Source: a bacterium
Lineage (GTDB): Bacteria > Omnitrophota > Gorgyraeia > Velamenicoccales > JABMQK01
Assembly (NCBI GenBank): GCA_013203265.1
Contig: JABMQK010000070.1
Span: 1 to 6,701, forward strand
Direction: 5' to 3'
Length of the DNA stretch: 6,701 nucleotides
The notes beneath the pieces were generated by a model. It did not search any database and was not told where the DNA came from. It saw only the letters and a program-made list of their open reading frames with translations. The translations under genes and the position numbers were made by a program. Within the stretch, counting starts at the first letter, position 1. Each line of letters starts with the position of its first letter. Shown here one piece after another: positions 1-6,149 of the stretch.

Positions 1-1
1 A

Positions 2-850
2 AAAGCCATACTGGAAATTCATGTTCGTACTCTTAAATTATCCCCAGATGTAAGTTTGGAATCTATCGCACGCCAGACACCGGGTTTTTCCGGAGCTGAT
101 TTAGCAAATCTCTGCAATGAAGCAGCTCTGCTTGCTGCGCGTAATAATAAAGACAGTGTGGAGATGGAGGAATTAGAAGCAGCCATAGAGCGAGTGGTTG
201 CTGGACCAGAGAGAAAGAGTAGGGTGATTTCTATAAAAGAGAAGGAGATTGTTGCATATCATGAAAGCGGCCATTCGTTGATTTCTCTATTGGTACCAGA
301 TGTGGATCCGTTGCATAAAGTGTCCATTATCCCACGCGGAATAGCAGCTTTAGGTTATACGATGCAGTTGCCCTTACAAGATAGATACTTAATGACCAGA
401 AAGGAATTATTGGGTAGGATAAATGTTTTGCTTGGTGGCAGGGCTTCAGAAGTAATAAAATTTGGCGATGTAACTACTGGCGCTGAAAATGATTTAGAGA
501 TAGCAACGAAGTTGGCGCGAAAGATGGTATGTCAATTTGGAATGTCGGATAAGTTAGGGCATTTGACTTTTGGTCGGCGTAATGGATTAGTATTTTTAGG
601 CAAGGATTTGACTGAGGAGAGAAATTATAGCGAAGAGACAGCGAAGAAAATAGATGAAGAAGTATATAAAATTATCAATGATTGTTTTCAACAGACTGAA
701 TCCTTATTAATTAAACATCGAGAGAAGTTAGAATTACTTGCAAAGAATCTCCTTGAAAAAGAAGTTCTTGATGCAGAAGAAGTAAAGAAGTTGTTGGGGT
801 TTAAGGAAAAAAAAGATAAGAAGAATTCGACAGACAAAGCTTCTAGCTAA
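2..850 (+). CDS. ftsH: ATP-dependent zinc metalloprotease FtsH, C-terminal 282 residues (5' end outside window)
   Basis: FtsH is a membrane-anchored hexameric AAA+ protease that extracts and degrades misfolded membrane proteins and short-lived cytosolic regulators. The frame is open from base 2, so the gene enters from the left; the membrane segments, Walker A and B are outside the window. Visible first is the end of the AAA+ module, with the TPGFSGADLANLCNEAALLA helix typical of FtsH. The peptidase domain follows, with the zinc motif HESGH at 260-274 (HExxH with catalytic Glu) and the downstream TTGAENDL segment, whose Asp is the expected third zinc ligand. The GRASE helix and the FLGKDL segment are also family-typical. 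The protein ends in a Lys-rich charged tail (about 17 residues), as FtsH proteins often do. folP starts 4 bases after the stop, so the two are probably co-transcribed. No key residue in the visible part is lost. Confidence 0.97.
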   Translation, partial: KAILEIHVRTLKLSPDVSLESIARQTPGFSGADLANLCNEAALLAARNNKDSVEMEELEAAIERVVAGPERKSRVISIKEKEIVAYHESGHSLISLLVPDVDPLHKVSIIPRGIAALGYTMQLPLQDRYLMTRKELLGRINVLLGGRASEVIKFGDVTTGAENDLEIATKLARKMVCQFGMSDKLGHLTFGRRNGLVFLGKDLTEERNYSEETAKKIDEEVYKIINDCFQQTESLLIKHREKLELLAKNLLEKEVLDAEEVKKLLGFKEKKDKKNSTDKASS

Positions 851-854
851 CCAA

Positions 855-2105
855 ATGATACCTCGCGTCCTTTCTTTTAGTAATCAATTAGATTTAATCC
901 GAGAGTTGAAAAATATTAAGGTAGACGACTACGGAATTAAAATTATGTCTGCCAAAGCAGACTTTTTTTTAATTAAGATTACTCATGTTTCTTCAATTGC
1001 CGCTAATATTTTAAAACAAGAGATGTTATCTTTAGGTGCAGAAGCAGCTATAAGCCGCCAGTCAATTACTGGAAAGGATAAAAAGACAGCATGTCTATTA
1101 ATGGGAAATTTCATTCAATTGAAAAGATTGATTGAAAAATTGAAATTACAACCGTTCAGGTTAGATACAATAGGTAGAGATTTAGATGAGGCGATAGCCA
1201 GCTACAGAAAAGATAGATTTTTAATTAAATGTAGAGATTATATTTTAGACACCAAAAATAAAACCCTTATTATGGGGATAATTAATATTACACCCGATTC
1301 TTTTAGTGGGGATGGTTTATTGGTTCAAGCATCTACTAATGGTGGTTATAATAGTTTAAAGAAGATTATTTTACAAAAAGCTGAAGAGATGATAAAAGAT
1401 GGGGCTGATATTATTGATATAGGTGCTGAATCAACCAGGCCAGGCGCAAAGCCGACAGAAAAGAAAGAAGAAATTAAAAGACTTTCTTGTTGTATAAGAG
1501 CTTTAGTGAAAGAATTTAAAGTTCCGATTTCTGTAGACACATATAAGCCGCAAGTGGCTAGAGCTGTTTTAGATTTAGGGGCAAGTATTATTAATGATAT
1601 CACGGGATTAAGAGATCCCCAGATGAGAAAATTAGTTTCAAAGCATAATGCGGGTGCAGTTATAATGCATATGAAAGGTAGGCCACGCACAATGCAGAGA
1701 AATCCAAAGTATAAATCGTTAATCGATGAGATAATTTCTTTTTTATCAGAATCTGTAGAGTCTGCAGTAGCTTTTGGAATATCAGCTGATAGTTTAATTA
1801 TAGATCCCGGAATAGGATTTGGCAAAACGCTAGAACATAATTTAGTGATTTTAAAAAATTTAAGAGAATTTAAAGTATTGGGAAAACCAATGCTTTTGGG
1901 TGTTTCTCGTAAGTCCTTTATTGGTAAGATTCTAAAAGTCGAACCTGATAAGAGGATTTATGGTACTGTTGCAGCGTTAGCTATGTCTATAAAAGAGGGA
2001 GCTAATATTTTAAGAGTTCACGATGTAAAGCAAATACATGATGTTGTTAGTGTGTGCGATGCAATAGTTAGTAGAAGGATATGTATTTCTAACAAAGCAA
2101 ATTAG
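855..2105 (+). CDS. folP: Dihydropteroate synthase with N-terminal extension
   Basis: FolP condenses 6-hydroxymethyl-7,8-dihydropterin pyrophosphate with p-aminobenzoate to give dihydropteroate in cytosolic folate synthesis. The 416-residue product is longer than the usual 270-290. Residues 1 to about 130 are an extra domain (YGIKIMSAKADF..., ANILKQEMLSLGAEAAI...), a type of extension I recall from other long FolP homologues. The TIM-barrel synthase follows. Signature 1, MGIINITPDSFS, begins at M140; signature 2 is DIGAESTRPGA. SVDT contains D228, NDITGL follows, DPGIGFGK contains D317, SRKSF contains K353 and RVHD contains R387 and H389. All expected pterin- and phosphate-binding residues are present, so the enzyme should be active. 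The loop after signature 1 is about 10 residues longer than in E. coli. There is no clear Shine-Dalgarno sequence before the ATG at 855, and the 4-base gap to ftsH suggests translational coupling. Confidence 0.95.
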   Translation: MIPRVLSFSNQLDLIRELKNIKVDDYGIKIMSAKADFFLIKITHVSSIAANILKQEMLSLGAEAAISRQSITGKDKKTACLLMGNFIQLKRLIEKLKLQPFRLDTIGRDLDEAIASYRKDRFLIKCRDYILDTKNKTLIMGIINITPDSFSGDGLLVQASTNGGYNSLKKIILQKAEEMIKDGADIIDIGAESTRPGAKPTEKKEEIKRLSCCIRALVKEFKVPISVDTYKPQVARAVLDLGASIINDITGLRDPQMRKLVSKHNAGAVIMHMKGRPRTMQRNPKYKSLIDEIISFLSESVESAVAFGISADSLIIDPGIGFGKTLEHNLVILKNLREFKVLGKPMLLGVSRKSFIGKILKVEPDKRIYGTVAALAMSIKEGANILRVHDVKQIHDVVSVCDAIVSRRICISNKAN

Positions 2106-2115
2106 GCCAGATAAA

Positions 2116-2122
2116 AGAGGGA
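2116..2122 (+). promoter_or_regulatory. Shine-Dalgarno site of cdaA
   Basis: AGAGGGA lies 6 bases upstream of the ATG at 2129. It is the strongest ribosome binding site in the window and fixes the cdaA start. It suggests that cdaA is initiated independently rather than only by coupling from folP. Confidence 0.7.
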
Positions 2123-2128
2123 TATATT

Positions 2129-2899
2129 ATGATTAAGGACATATTGATTCATTGGAGACCCTTTATAGAAATAATAATTTTGTGGTATGCAATTTATCAC
2201 ATCTTAGTTTTCTTTGAAAGGACGCGTGCTAGAAATGTATTAAGAGGCATAATTGTTTTGATAGTTACATTCTTTGTCTTTCAAAGATTAGGTTTTCATA
2301 CCCTTGATTGGATTATGACTAAGATATTTGCAATTTCGGTGATAGGCATATTTATTATTTTTCAACCCGAATTAAGGCAAGGTTTAGCACGTTTAGGTAC
2401 GAGAAATATATTTTTCACTTCACCCATCTTAAAAGAAGAAGAAATAGAGACATTGGTTAAACAGTTAGTAAGGGCCGGGGTAATCTTCTCAGAGAGGAAG
2501 ATAGGGGCATTGATCGCTTTAGAAAGAGAGGATTCTTTAAGGGTTTATAGTGATAGCGGCATGCAGATAGATGCCATGGTATCTGAGGAGTTGTTAGAGT
2601 CGATATTTATACACCATAGTCCTTTACATGATGGTGGTGTGGTTATTGTCGGTAGTCGTATCATTGCTGCGTGTTGTCTTTTCCCTTTAACCGATAGTAG
2701 TAATTCCCGTTTAAGTCGCACATATGGAACTCGACATAGAGCAGCACTGGGATTATCTGAAGATACTGATGCTGTAGTTATTGTTATTTCTGAGGAGACA
2801 GGAAAGATTTCTTTAGCTACAGAAGGCCATATTATTAACGATATTTCAAAGGAAGAATTATTACGTACTTTAAGAAATTTATTACGCCAGAAAAGGTAA
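2129..2899 (+). CDS. cdaA: Membrane diadenylate cyclase CdaA (c-di-AMP synthase)
   Basis: CdaA makes the second messenger c-di-AMP from two ATP molecules; c-di-AMP controls potassium and osmolyte uptake and cell wall homeostasis. The 256-residue protein has the standard layout: three membrane helices (about residues 12-29, 39-54 and 62-79), the conserved FQPELRQGLARLG linker, then the cytosolic DAC domain. In that domain PLHDGG (D168) occupies the DGA nucleotide-binding motif and GTRHRAA (R202-A206) the RHR motif; SEETG near the end is also typical. The DGA alanine is a glycine here, which I judge a tolerated variant. In many bacteria cdaA is followed by its membrane regulator cdaR and by glmM; here only a cdaR-like stub follows, 3 bases later. 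Family assignment is secure. Whether the activity is unchanged by the Gly is inference. Confidence 0.96.
   Translation: MIKDILIHWRPFIEIIILWYAIYHILVFFERTRARNVLRGIIVLIVTFFVFQRLGFHTLDWIMTKIFAISVIGIFIIFQPELRQGLARLGTRNIFFTSPILKEEEIETLVKQLVRAGVIFSERKIGALIALEREDSLRVYSDSGMQIDAMVSEELLESIFIHHSPLHDGGVVIVGSRIIAACCLFPLTDSSNSRLSRTYGTRHRAALGLSEDTDAVVIVISEETGKISLATEGHIINDISKEELLRTLRNLLRQKR
2891..2896 (+). promoter_or_regulatory. Shine-Dalgarno-like site of the CdaR-like micro-ORF
   Basis: AAAAGG at the very end of cdaA lies 6 bases upstream of the ATG at 2903. It is a partial match to the anti-SD complement, but its spacing is good and it supports translation of the 32-codon ORF. Confidence 0.5.
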
Positions 2900-2902
2900 A
2901 AA

Positions 2903-3001
2903 ATGACAAAAAATATAAAAAATTGGTTTACAAATAATATCTTTCTTAAGATCATTTCTTTTTTATTGGCCGTTGTTGTTTGGTGTTATGTAAACGGCTA
3001 A
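2903..3001 (+). CDS. CdaR/YbbR-like N-terminal membrane anchor, 32 residues (truncated or minimal form)
   Basis: This 32-codon ORF starts 3 bases after cdaA, with an AAAAGG site 6 bases upstream, and ends at TAA. It encodes a Lys-containing N-terminus with a FTNNIFLKI segment, a hydrophobic helix at about residues 17-29, and ends in WCYVNG. That is the pattern of the N-terminal signal anchor of CdaR/YbbR proteins, which usually read (T)NN-x-x-LK-(hydrophobic)-W-x-YVNG and then continue into several extracellular YbbR repeats. Here translation stops straight after the anchor, and the same frame after the TAA offers only seven more codons before TGA. CdaR binds and regulates CdaA in the membrane, and the position directly after cdaA fits. 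It may be a functional single-pass micro-peptide or the remnant of a deleted cdaR; the sequence cannot decide. Predicted orientation is N-in, from the Lys residues before the helix. Confidence 0.6.
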   Translation: MTKNIKNWFTNNIFLKIISFLLAVVVWCYVNG

Positions 3002-3021
3002 TTTTATCCGAGAACATATCG

Positions 3022-3843
3022 ATGAAACTTGGTGTAAATATTGATCATATTGCGAGTTTAAGAGAGCTAAGGAAATCGAATGAGCCTGAGCCTTTAGTTG
3101 CCGCTGGTATTTGTGAAATCGCGGGCGCTGATGGGATTGTTGTGCATTTAAGGGAAGATCGCCGTCATATTAAAGATAGAGACCTCTGTCTTTTGAAAGA
3201 GACTGTAAAGACTAAGTTAAATTTAGAGATGTCTTTAAATAAAGAGATTGTTGATATAGCATGCAAGATTGTTCCGGACCAAGCTACGCTGGTTCCAGAA
3301 AAGAGGCAAGAGCTTACTACAGAAGGTGGCTTGGATGTTGTATCTTTAAGGCGTAAGATTAAGGATGTGGTTGAGAAGCTGCATTCAAAAGATATTTTAA
3401 CGAGCCTTTTTATTGAGCCAAACAAAAGACAGATTGATGCAGCCAAGAAAACAGGCGCTGATTTTATCGAGATACATACTGGAAGGTTCGCTAATAGTAA
3501 AAATGAAAAAGAGTTGGATAAAAATTTATCAGAGATTAAAAGCGGGTCCTTGCATGCTCATAAAATTGGTTTAGGAGTTAATGCCGGTCATGGTCTTGAT
3601 TACAGGAATGTTATCTCTATTTGCAGGATTAAACAGATCCAAGAATTAAATATTGGTTATTCTATCATTTGTCGTGCAGTATTAGTGGGCTTGGAACAGG
3701 CGGTAAGGCAAATGAGAAGGCTTATTGATACTTCGACGGCGCTTAGTATTCCCTCGACTTCGCTGGGGATGGTTCGAGGGATGGTGAGTGAGTCGAACCA
3801 CAATCCCAAGCGAAACCGAAGAGTTGATTTACATTCTTTATGA
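3022..3843 (+). CDS. pdxJ: Pyridoxine 5'-phosphate synthase PdxJ with C-terminal tail from an inserted palindrome
   Basis: PdxJ condenses 1-deoxy-D-xylulose 5-phosphate with 3-amino-2-oxopropyl phosphate to form pyridoxine 5'-phosphate, in the DXP-dependent vitamin B6 pathway. I place the start at ATG 3022 because the protein then begins MKLGVNIDHIA, as the family does; an in-frame TTG at 2980 would lie inside the upstream micro-ORF. Family motifs follow in order: HLREDRRHI (H42), LNLEMS (E69), LVPEKRQELTTEGGLDV, FIEIHTG, NAGHGLDYRN (H190) and LNIGYSIICRAV. H42, E69 and H190 match the catalytic His45, Glu72 and His193 of the E. coli enzyme. The barrel ends near residue 236, where E. coli PdxJ also ends. 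The remaining 37 residues (Ser/Arg/Asn-rich) are encoded largely by a palindromic repeat and are probably disordered. The stop overlaps the acpS start (ATGA). Confidence 0.95.
   Translation: MKLGVNIDHIASLRELRKSNEPEPLVAAGICEIAGADGIVVHLREDRRHIKDRDLCLLKETVKTKLNLEMSLNKEIVDIACKIVPDQATLVPEKRQELTTEGGLDVVSLRRKIKDVVEKLHSKDILTSLFIEPNKRQIDAAKKTGADFIEIHTGRFANSKNEKELDKNLSEIKSGSLHAHKIGLGVNAGHGLDYRNVISICRIKQIQELNIGYSIICRAVLVGLEQAVRQMRRLIDTSTALSIPSTSLGMVRGMVSESNHNPKRNRRVDLHSL
3751..3822 (+). repeat. Palindromic repeat embedded in the 3' end of pdxJ
   Basis: The segment can fold into a long imperfect hairpin. TGGTTCGA (3770-3777) is the exact reverse complement of TCGAACCA (3793-3800). The flanking GGGAT and TTCGC on the left match ATCCC and GCGAA on the right with small bulges. 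A competing exact pair is CCCTCGA (3751-3757) with TCGAGGG (3774-3780). Base composition is much more GC-rich than the surrounding gene. The CCCTCGACTTCGCTGGGG part resembles the CTTCGACT-type small palindromes scattered through many bacterial genomes. It stays in frame and supplies PdxJ residues 244-267. Confidence 0.75.
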
Positions 3844-4175
3844 CTAAAGGCATAGGTATAGATATAGTTGAGATTTCACGTTTAAAACGGGTGATAGATA
3901 AGTGGGGAGATGGATTTTTGAATCGTGTTTTCAACAAAAAAGAAATAGAATATTCTATGCAGAAACGTTTTCCTTATCAGCATCTTGCCGCTCGTTTTGC
4001 AGCAAAAGAAGCAGTAATAAAGGCATTCGGCGATAATGTGGTAACGTTTAAGAATATAGAAATAATTAACGATAAATTTGGGAAACCTTCTTGTAGAATC
4101 CATAATAAAAAAAATCATATTCACCTTTCTATAGCCCATACAGATAAATATGCAATTGCCACAGCGCTTATTTAA
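3840..4175 (+). CDS. acpS: Holo-[acyl-carrier-protein] synthase AcpS
   Basis: AcpS transfers the 4'-phosphopantetheine arm of coenzyme A to a serine of acyl carrier protein, activating it for fatty acid synthesis in the cytosol. The 111-residue length is near the usual 120-126. The two Mg2+-binding motifs are present: GIGIDIVEISRL with D8 near the N-terminus, and RFAAKEAVIKAF with E57. The C-terminal LSIAHTDKYAIA strand-helix matches the family's substrate-binding end (commonly VSISH or LSLSH). The start ATG overlaps the pdxJ stop by 4 bases and has no convincing Shine-Dalgarno sequence, so translation is probably coupled to pdxJ. A palindromic repeat ends 17 bases upstream and may affect this coupling. 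The 3' end overlaps nnrD by 26 bases. Confidence 0.94.
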   Translation: MTKGIGIDIVEISRLKRVIDKWGDGFLNRVFNKKEIEYSMQKRFPYQHLAARFAAKEAVIKAFGDNVVTFKNIEIINDKFGKPSCRIHNKKNHIHLSIAHTDKYAIATALI

Positions 4176-5034
4176 GAGAAAAAAAGATTCTAGCAAAAAA
4201 GATTTCGGTCACATTTTTATTTTGGCTGGTTCGCGAGGGATGACCGGCGCTGCAATTTTGGCGGCAAAAGCAGCATTACGTAGTGGAGCAGGCCTAGTTA
4301 CTTTAGGAATACCTGAAAGTTTAGTACCTGTTGTTTCAAGCCACGCCGTTGAAGTTATGAGCCTGCCCTTAGCGGAAACTAGCGAAGGAACTTTGTCAAG
4401 TAGTGCATTTGGTAAAATTAAGGAATTTTTAGGAAAATCGGATGTTTTATTGGTTGGCCCGGGCCTCTCTAGAAATACGCAGACGCAGAGGTTAATTAGG
4501 AAAGCAATTTTGGAATCTCGTATTCAAACTACAATAGATGCTGATGGCATAAATGCCTGGGCAGGTTTTCTAGATAAGTTTAAAGTTGGCATTTCTTGTC
4601 TTCCCCTGGATAAAAACAATTTAAGAATTATTACACCTCATCCTGGTGAGATGGCAAGGCTGCTAGAGATTAAGACTAAGGATATTCAAAATAAGAGGAG
4701 AGAGATTGCAAGGAGTTTTGCAAAGGAATATAATTTGATAGTTACATTGAAGGGGCATCATACAATCGTCGCTGCTCCCGACGGTTCAACCTATATAAAT
4801 AAAACGGGAAACAGTGGTATGAGTACAGCTGGTTCGGGCGATGTCCTTGTTGGTATAATTTCAGCTTTATTGGCACAGGGGTTAGGCAGTTTTGATGCTG
4901 CCAAATTTGGAGTTTATATTCACGGATTAGCGGGCGATTTAGCTACTAAAGAAAAAACTCAATTAGGTTTAATCGCCTCAGATATTATTGATTATATTCC
5001 TAATGCATTTAAGCAGAGCGAGAGAAAGATATAA
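4150..5034 (+). CDS. nnrD: ADP- or ATP-dependent (S)-NAD(P)H-hydrate dehydratase NnrD, stand-alone
   Basis: NnrD is a ribokinase-fold enzyme that uses a nucleotide phosphate donor to dehydrate the S form of hydrated NADH or NADPH, a metabolite repair step. The N-terminal LPQR...DFGHIFILAGSRGMTGAA stretch matches the family's opening and supports ATG 4150, which overlaps acpS by 26 bases. GAGLVTLGIPES, LLVGPGLS and ITPHPGEMARL follow. The catalytic motif is GNSGMSTAGSGDVLVGIISAL, with the base D231 in the GSGD anion hole. The AGSGD form replaces the more common GGTGD and keeps the residues needed. In many bacteria this domain is fused behind the epimerase NnrE (YjeF N-terminal domain); that part is absent here, so the epimerase, if present, must be encoded elsewhere. 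The length of 294 residues is normal for the dehydratase domain alone. There is no clear ribosome binding site, so coupling to acpS is likely. Confidence 0.93.
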   Translation: MQLPQRLFKRKKDSSKKDFGHIFILAGSRGMTGAAILAAKAALRSGAGLVTLGIPESLVPVVSSHAVEVMSLPLAETSEGTLSSSAFGKIKEFLGKSDVLLVGPGLSRNTQTQRLIRKAILESRIQTTIDADGINAWAGFLDKFKVGISCLPLDKNNLRIITPHPGEMARLLEIKTKDIQNKRREIARSFAKEYNLIVTLKGHHTIVAAPDGSTYINKTGNSGMSTAGSGDVLVGIISALLAQGLGSFDAAKFGVYIHGLAGDLATKEKTQLGLIASDIIDYIPNAFKQSERKI

Positions 5035-5042
5035 TAAAGAAT

Positions 5043-6002
5043 ATGAATAGATATTTAGTAACTGGTGGTGCAGGTTTTATAGGTTCTCACATCGTAGAGC
5101 GACTACTTTGCGCCGAAGGTTCAAAAGAGGGCAATTTCGTTAGAGTATTAGATAATTTCTCCAGTGGAAAAAAAGAGAATTTAGAATTTGTTACACCAAA
5201 TAAGAATTTCCAATTAATAGAGGCAGATATCAGAGATTACAATACTTGTTTAAGATCAACAGAGAAAATAGATTTTGTCTTGCACCAGGCAGCCTTGCGT
5301 TCAGTACCCAAGTCCGTTAATGATCCTCATAGTTATAATGAAGTAAATATTGGAGGGACATTAAATTTATTAAAAGCATCTATAGAGAATAAGGTTAAGC
5401 GTTTTGTTTTTGCCTCCTCCAGTTCTATATACGGTGAGACCGATATTTTTCCTGAGAGAGAGGATTTTTTACCGCAATTAATATCTCCCTATGCATTGAC
5501 AAAATTAGCGGGTGAGTATTATTGTAAAATCTTTAGTGTAAATTACAAATTGGAGACCGCTAGTTTGAGATATTTTAATGTTTACGGGCCTAGGCAAAAT
5601 TTAGATGATGAATATGCAGTTGTTGTTCCAAAGTTTATCACTACTATGTTGAATAATCAGCAACCACCCATTCATGGAGACGGGAAGCAATCTCGCGATT
5701 TTACCTTTATCGATAATGTTGTAGATGCGAATATACTTGCAGCAACCAAAGAAAATGTAAAAAATGAAGTTTTTAATATAGCAAATAATAAAGATCACAC
5801 TGTTTTAGAGTTGGTTGAAGTTTTAAACAGAATTATGGGAAAGTCTATTAAGCCAGTATTTATTCCTCTTCGTCCGGGAGATGTTTTAAAAACTTTAGGC
5901 GATATTTCTAATGCAAAGAAAATTTTAGGCTTTAGCCCGAAGATTAATTTTGAATCTGGTTTAAGATTAACGGTTGAGTGGTTTAAATCTAAAAAAATAT
6001 AG
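5043..6002 (+). CDS. NAD-dependent epimerase of the extended SDR family, probably UDP-hexose/UDP-N-acetylhexosamine 4-epimerase
   Basis: The 319-residue protein is an extended short-chain dehydrogenase that probably inverts C4 of a UDP-sugar for surface polysaccharide synthesis. The NAD-binding GGAGFIGS starts at G8, and D37 after VRVL should hold the adenosine ribose. HQAALRSVPKS precedes the active site. The SSSS run at 125-128 and Y150/K154 (YALTK) form the catalytic triad. LRYFNVYGPRQ, a stretch around AVVVPKFITTML, and GDGKQSRDFTFIDNVVDANI are closest to the WbpP-type (UDP-GlcNAc/GalNAc) group rather than classical GalE. That sub-assignment is inference, because substrate choice rests on a few residues I cannot align here. 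The loop between the first helix and second strand is a few residues longer than usual. It starts 8 bases after nnrD with only a weak AAAGA site and appears to end the protein-coding operon. Confidence 0.88.
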   Translation: MNRYLVTGGAGFIGSHIVERLLCAEGSKEGNFVRVLDNFSSGKKENLEFVTPNKNFQLIEADIRDYNTCLRSTEKIDFVLHQAALRSVPKSVNDPHSYNEVNIGGTLNLLKASIENKVKRFVFASSSSIYGETDIFPEREDFLPQLISPYALTKLAGEYYCKIFSVNYKLETASLRYFNVYGPRQNLDDEYAVVVPKFITTMLNNQQPPIHGDGKQSRDFTFIDNVVDANILAATKENVKNEVFNIANNKDHTVLELVEVLNRIMGKSIKPVFIPLRPGDVLKTLGDISNAKKILGFSPKINFESGLRLTVEWFKSKKI

Positions 6003-6008
6003 TTTTTC

Positions 6009-6030
6009 ACCCCACGCTCATGCGTGGGGT
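6009..6030. repeat. Hairpin A, CCCCAYRC family
   Basis: ACCCCACGC (6009-6017) and GCGTGGGGT (6022-6030) form a perfect 9-bp stem around the loop TCAT. It lies 6 bases after the epimerase stop. No T-tract follows on the plus strand, so it is not a classical intrinsic terminator, although it could still protect the 3' end of the operon mRNA. Confidence 0.85.
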
Positions 6031-6041
6031 ATATCCGAAAA

Positions 6042-6065
6042 TTCCCCATACGTGAGTATGGGGAA
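6042..6065. repeat. Hairpin B, CCCCAYRC family
   Basis: TTCCCCATAC (6042-6051) and GTATGGGGAA (6056-6065) form a perfect 10-bp stem with a GTGA (GNRA-type) loop. It lies 11 bases after hairpin A and 7 bases before tRNA-Thr. Its inner stem differs from hairpin A at paired positions. It may mark the 5' leader of the tRNA transcript or be an inserted repeat. Confidence 0.85.
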
Positions 6066-6072
6066 GGATTTT

Positions 6073-6145
6073 GCCGACGTAGCTCAGTTGGTAGAGCAGG
6101 GGTTTTGTAAACCTCAGGTCGTGGGTTCGAATCCCTCCGTCGGCT
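6073..6145 (+). tRNA. tRNA-Thr(UGU)
   Basis: The acceptor stem GCCGACG/CGTCGGC is perfect, the D-arm is GCTC...GAGC, and the anticodon stem GGGGT/ACCTC includes one G-U pair. Loop TTTGTAA gives anticodon TGT at 6106-6108. The T-loop is TTCGAAT. G1-C72 and C2-G71 fit threonine identity. The T-stem GTGGG/CCCTC has one T-T mismatch at its second pair. CCA is not encoded, so a CCA-adding enzyme is needed. Confidence 0.96.
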
Positions 6146-6149
6146 CTTT

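Noticed and set aside
56..58. TTG start for ftsH inside the window
   Set aside because: The frame is open to base 2 and upstream codons encode family-typical AAA+ sequence (AILEIHVR...), so the gene is truncated by the window edge.
2545..2955. 136-codon minus-strand open frame across cdaA
   Set aside because: It is the antisense shadow of a clearly conserved DAC domain and has no recognisable features.
2980..3021. TTG start for pdxJ giving 14 extra residues
   Set aside because: It would overlap the micro-ORF, and PdxJ proteins begin at about the GVNIDHIA motif; ATG 3022 fits the family.
6009..6030. Intrinsic terminator after the epimerase gene
   Set aside because: The stem is strong but no T-run follows in either direction; the T-run (6003-6007) precedes it on the plus strand.
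6009..6065. Resemblance of hairpins A and B to type I-E CRISPR repeats (CCCC...GGGG stems)
   Set aside because: There are only two copies, in opposite orientation and with different stem sequence, separated by 11 bases. There is no regular spacer and no cas gene.
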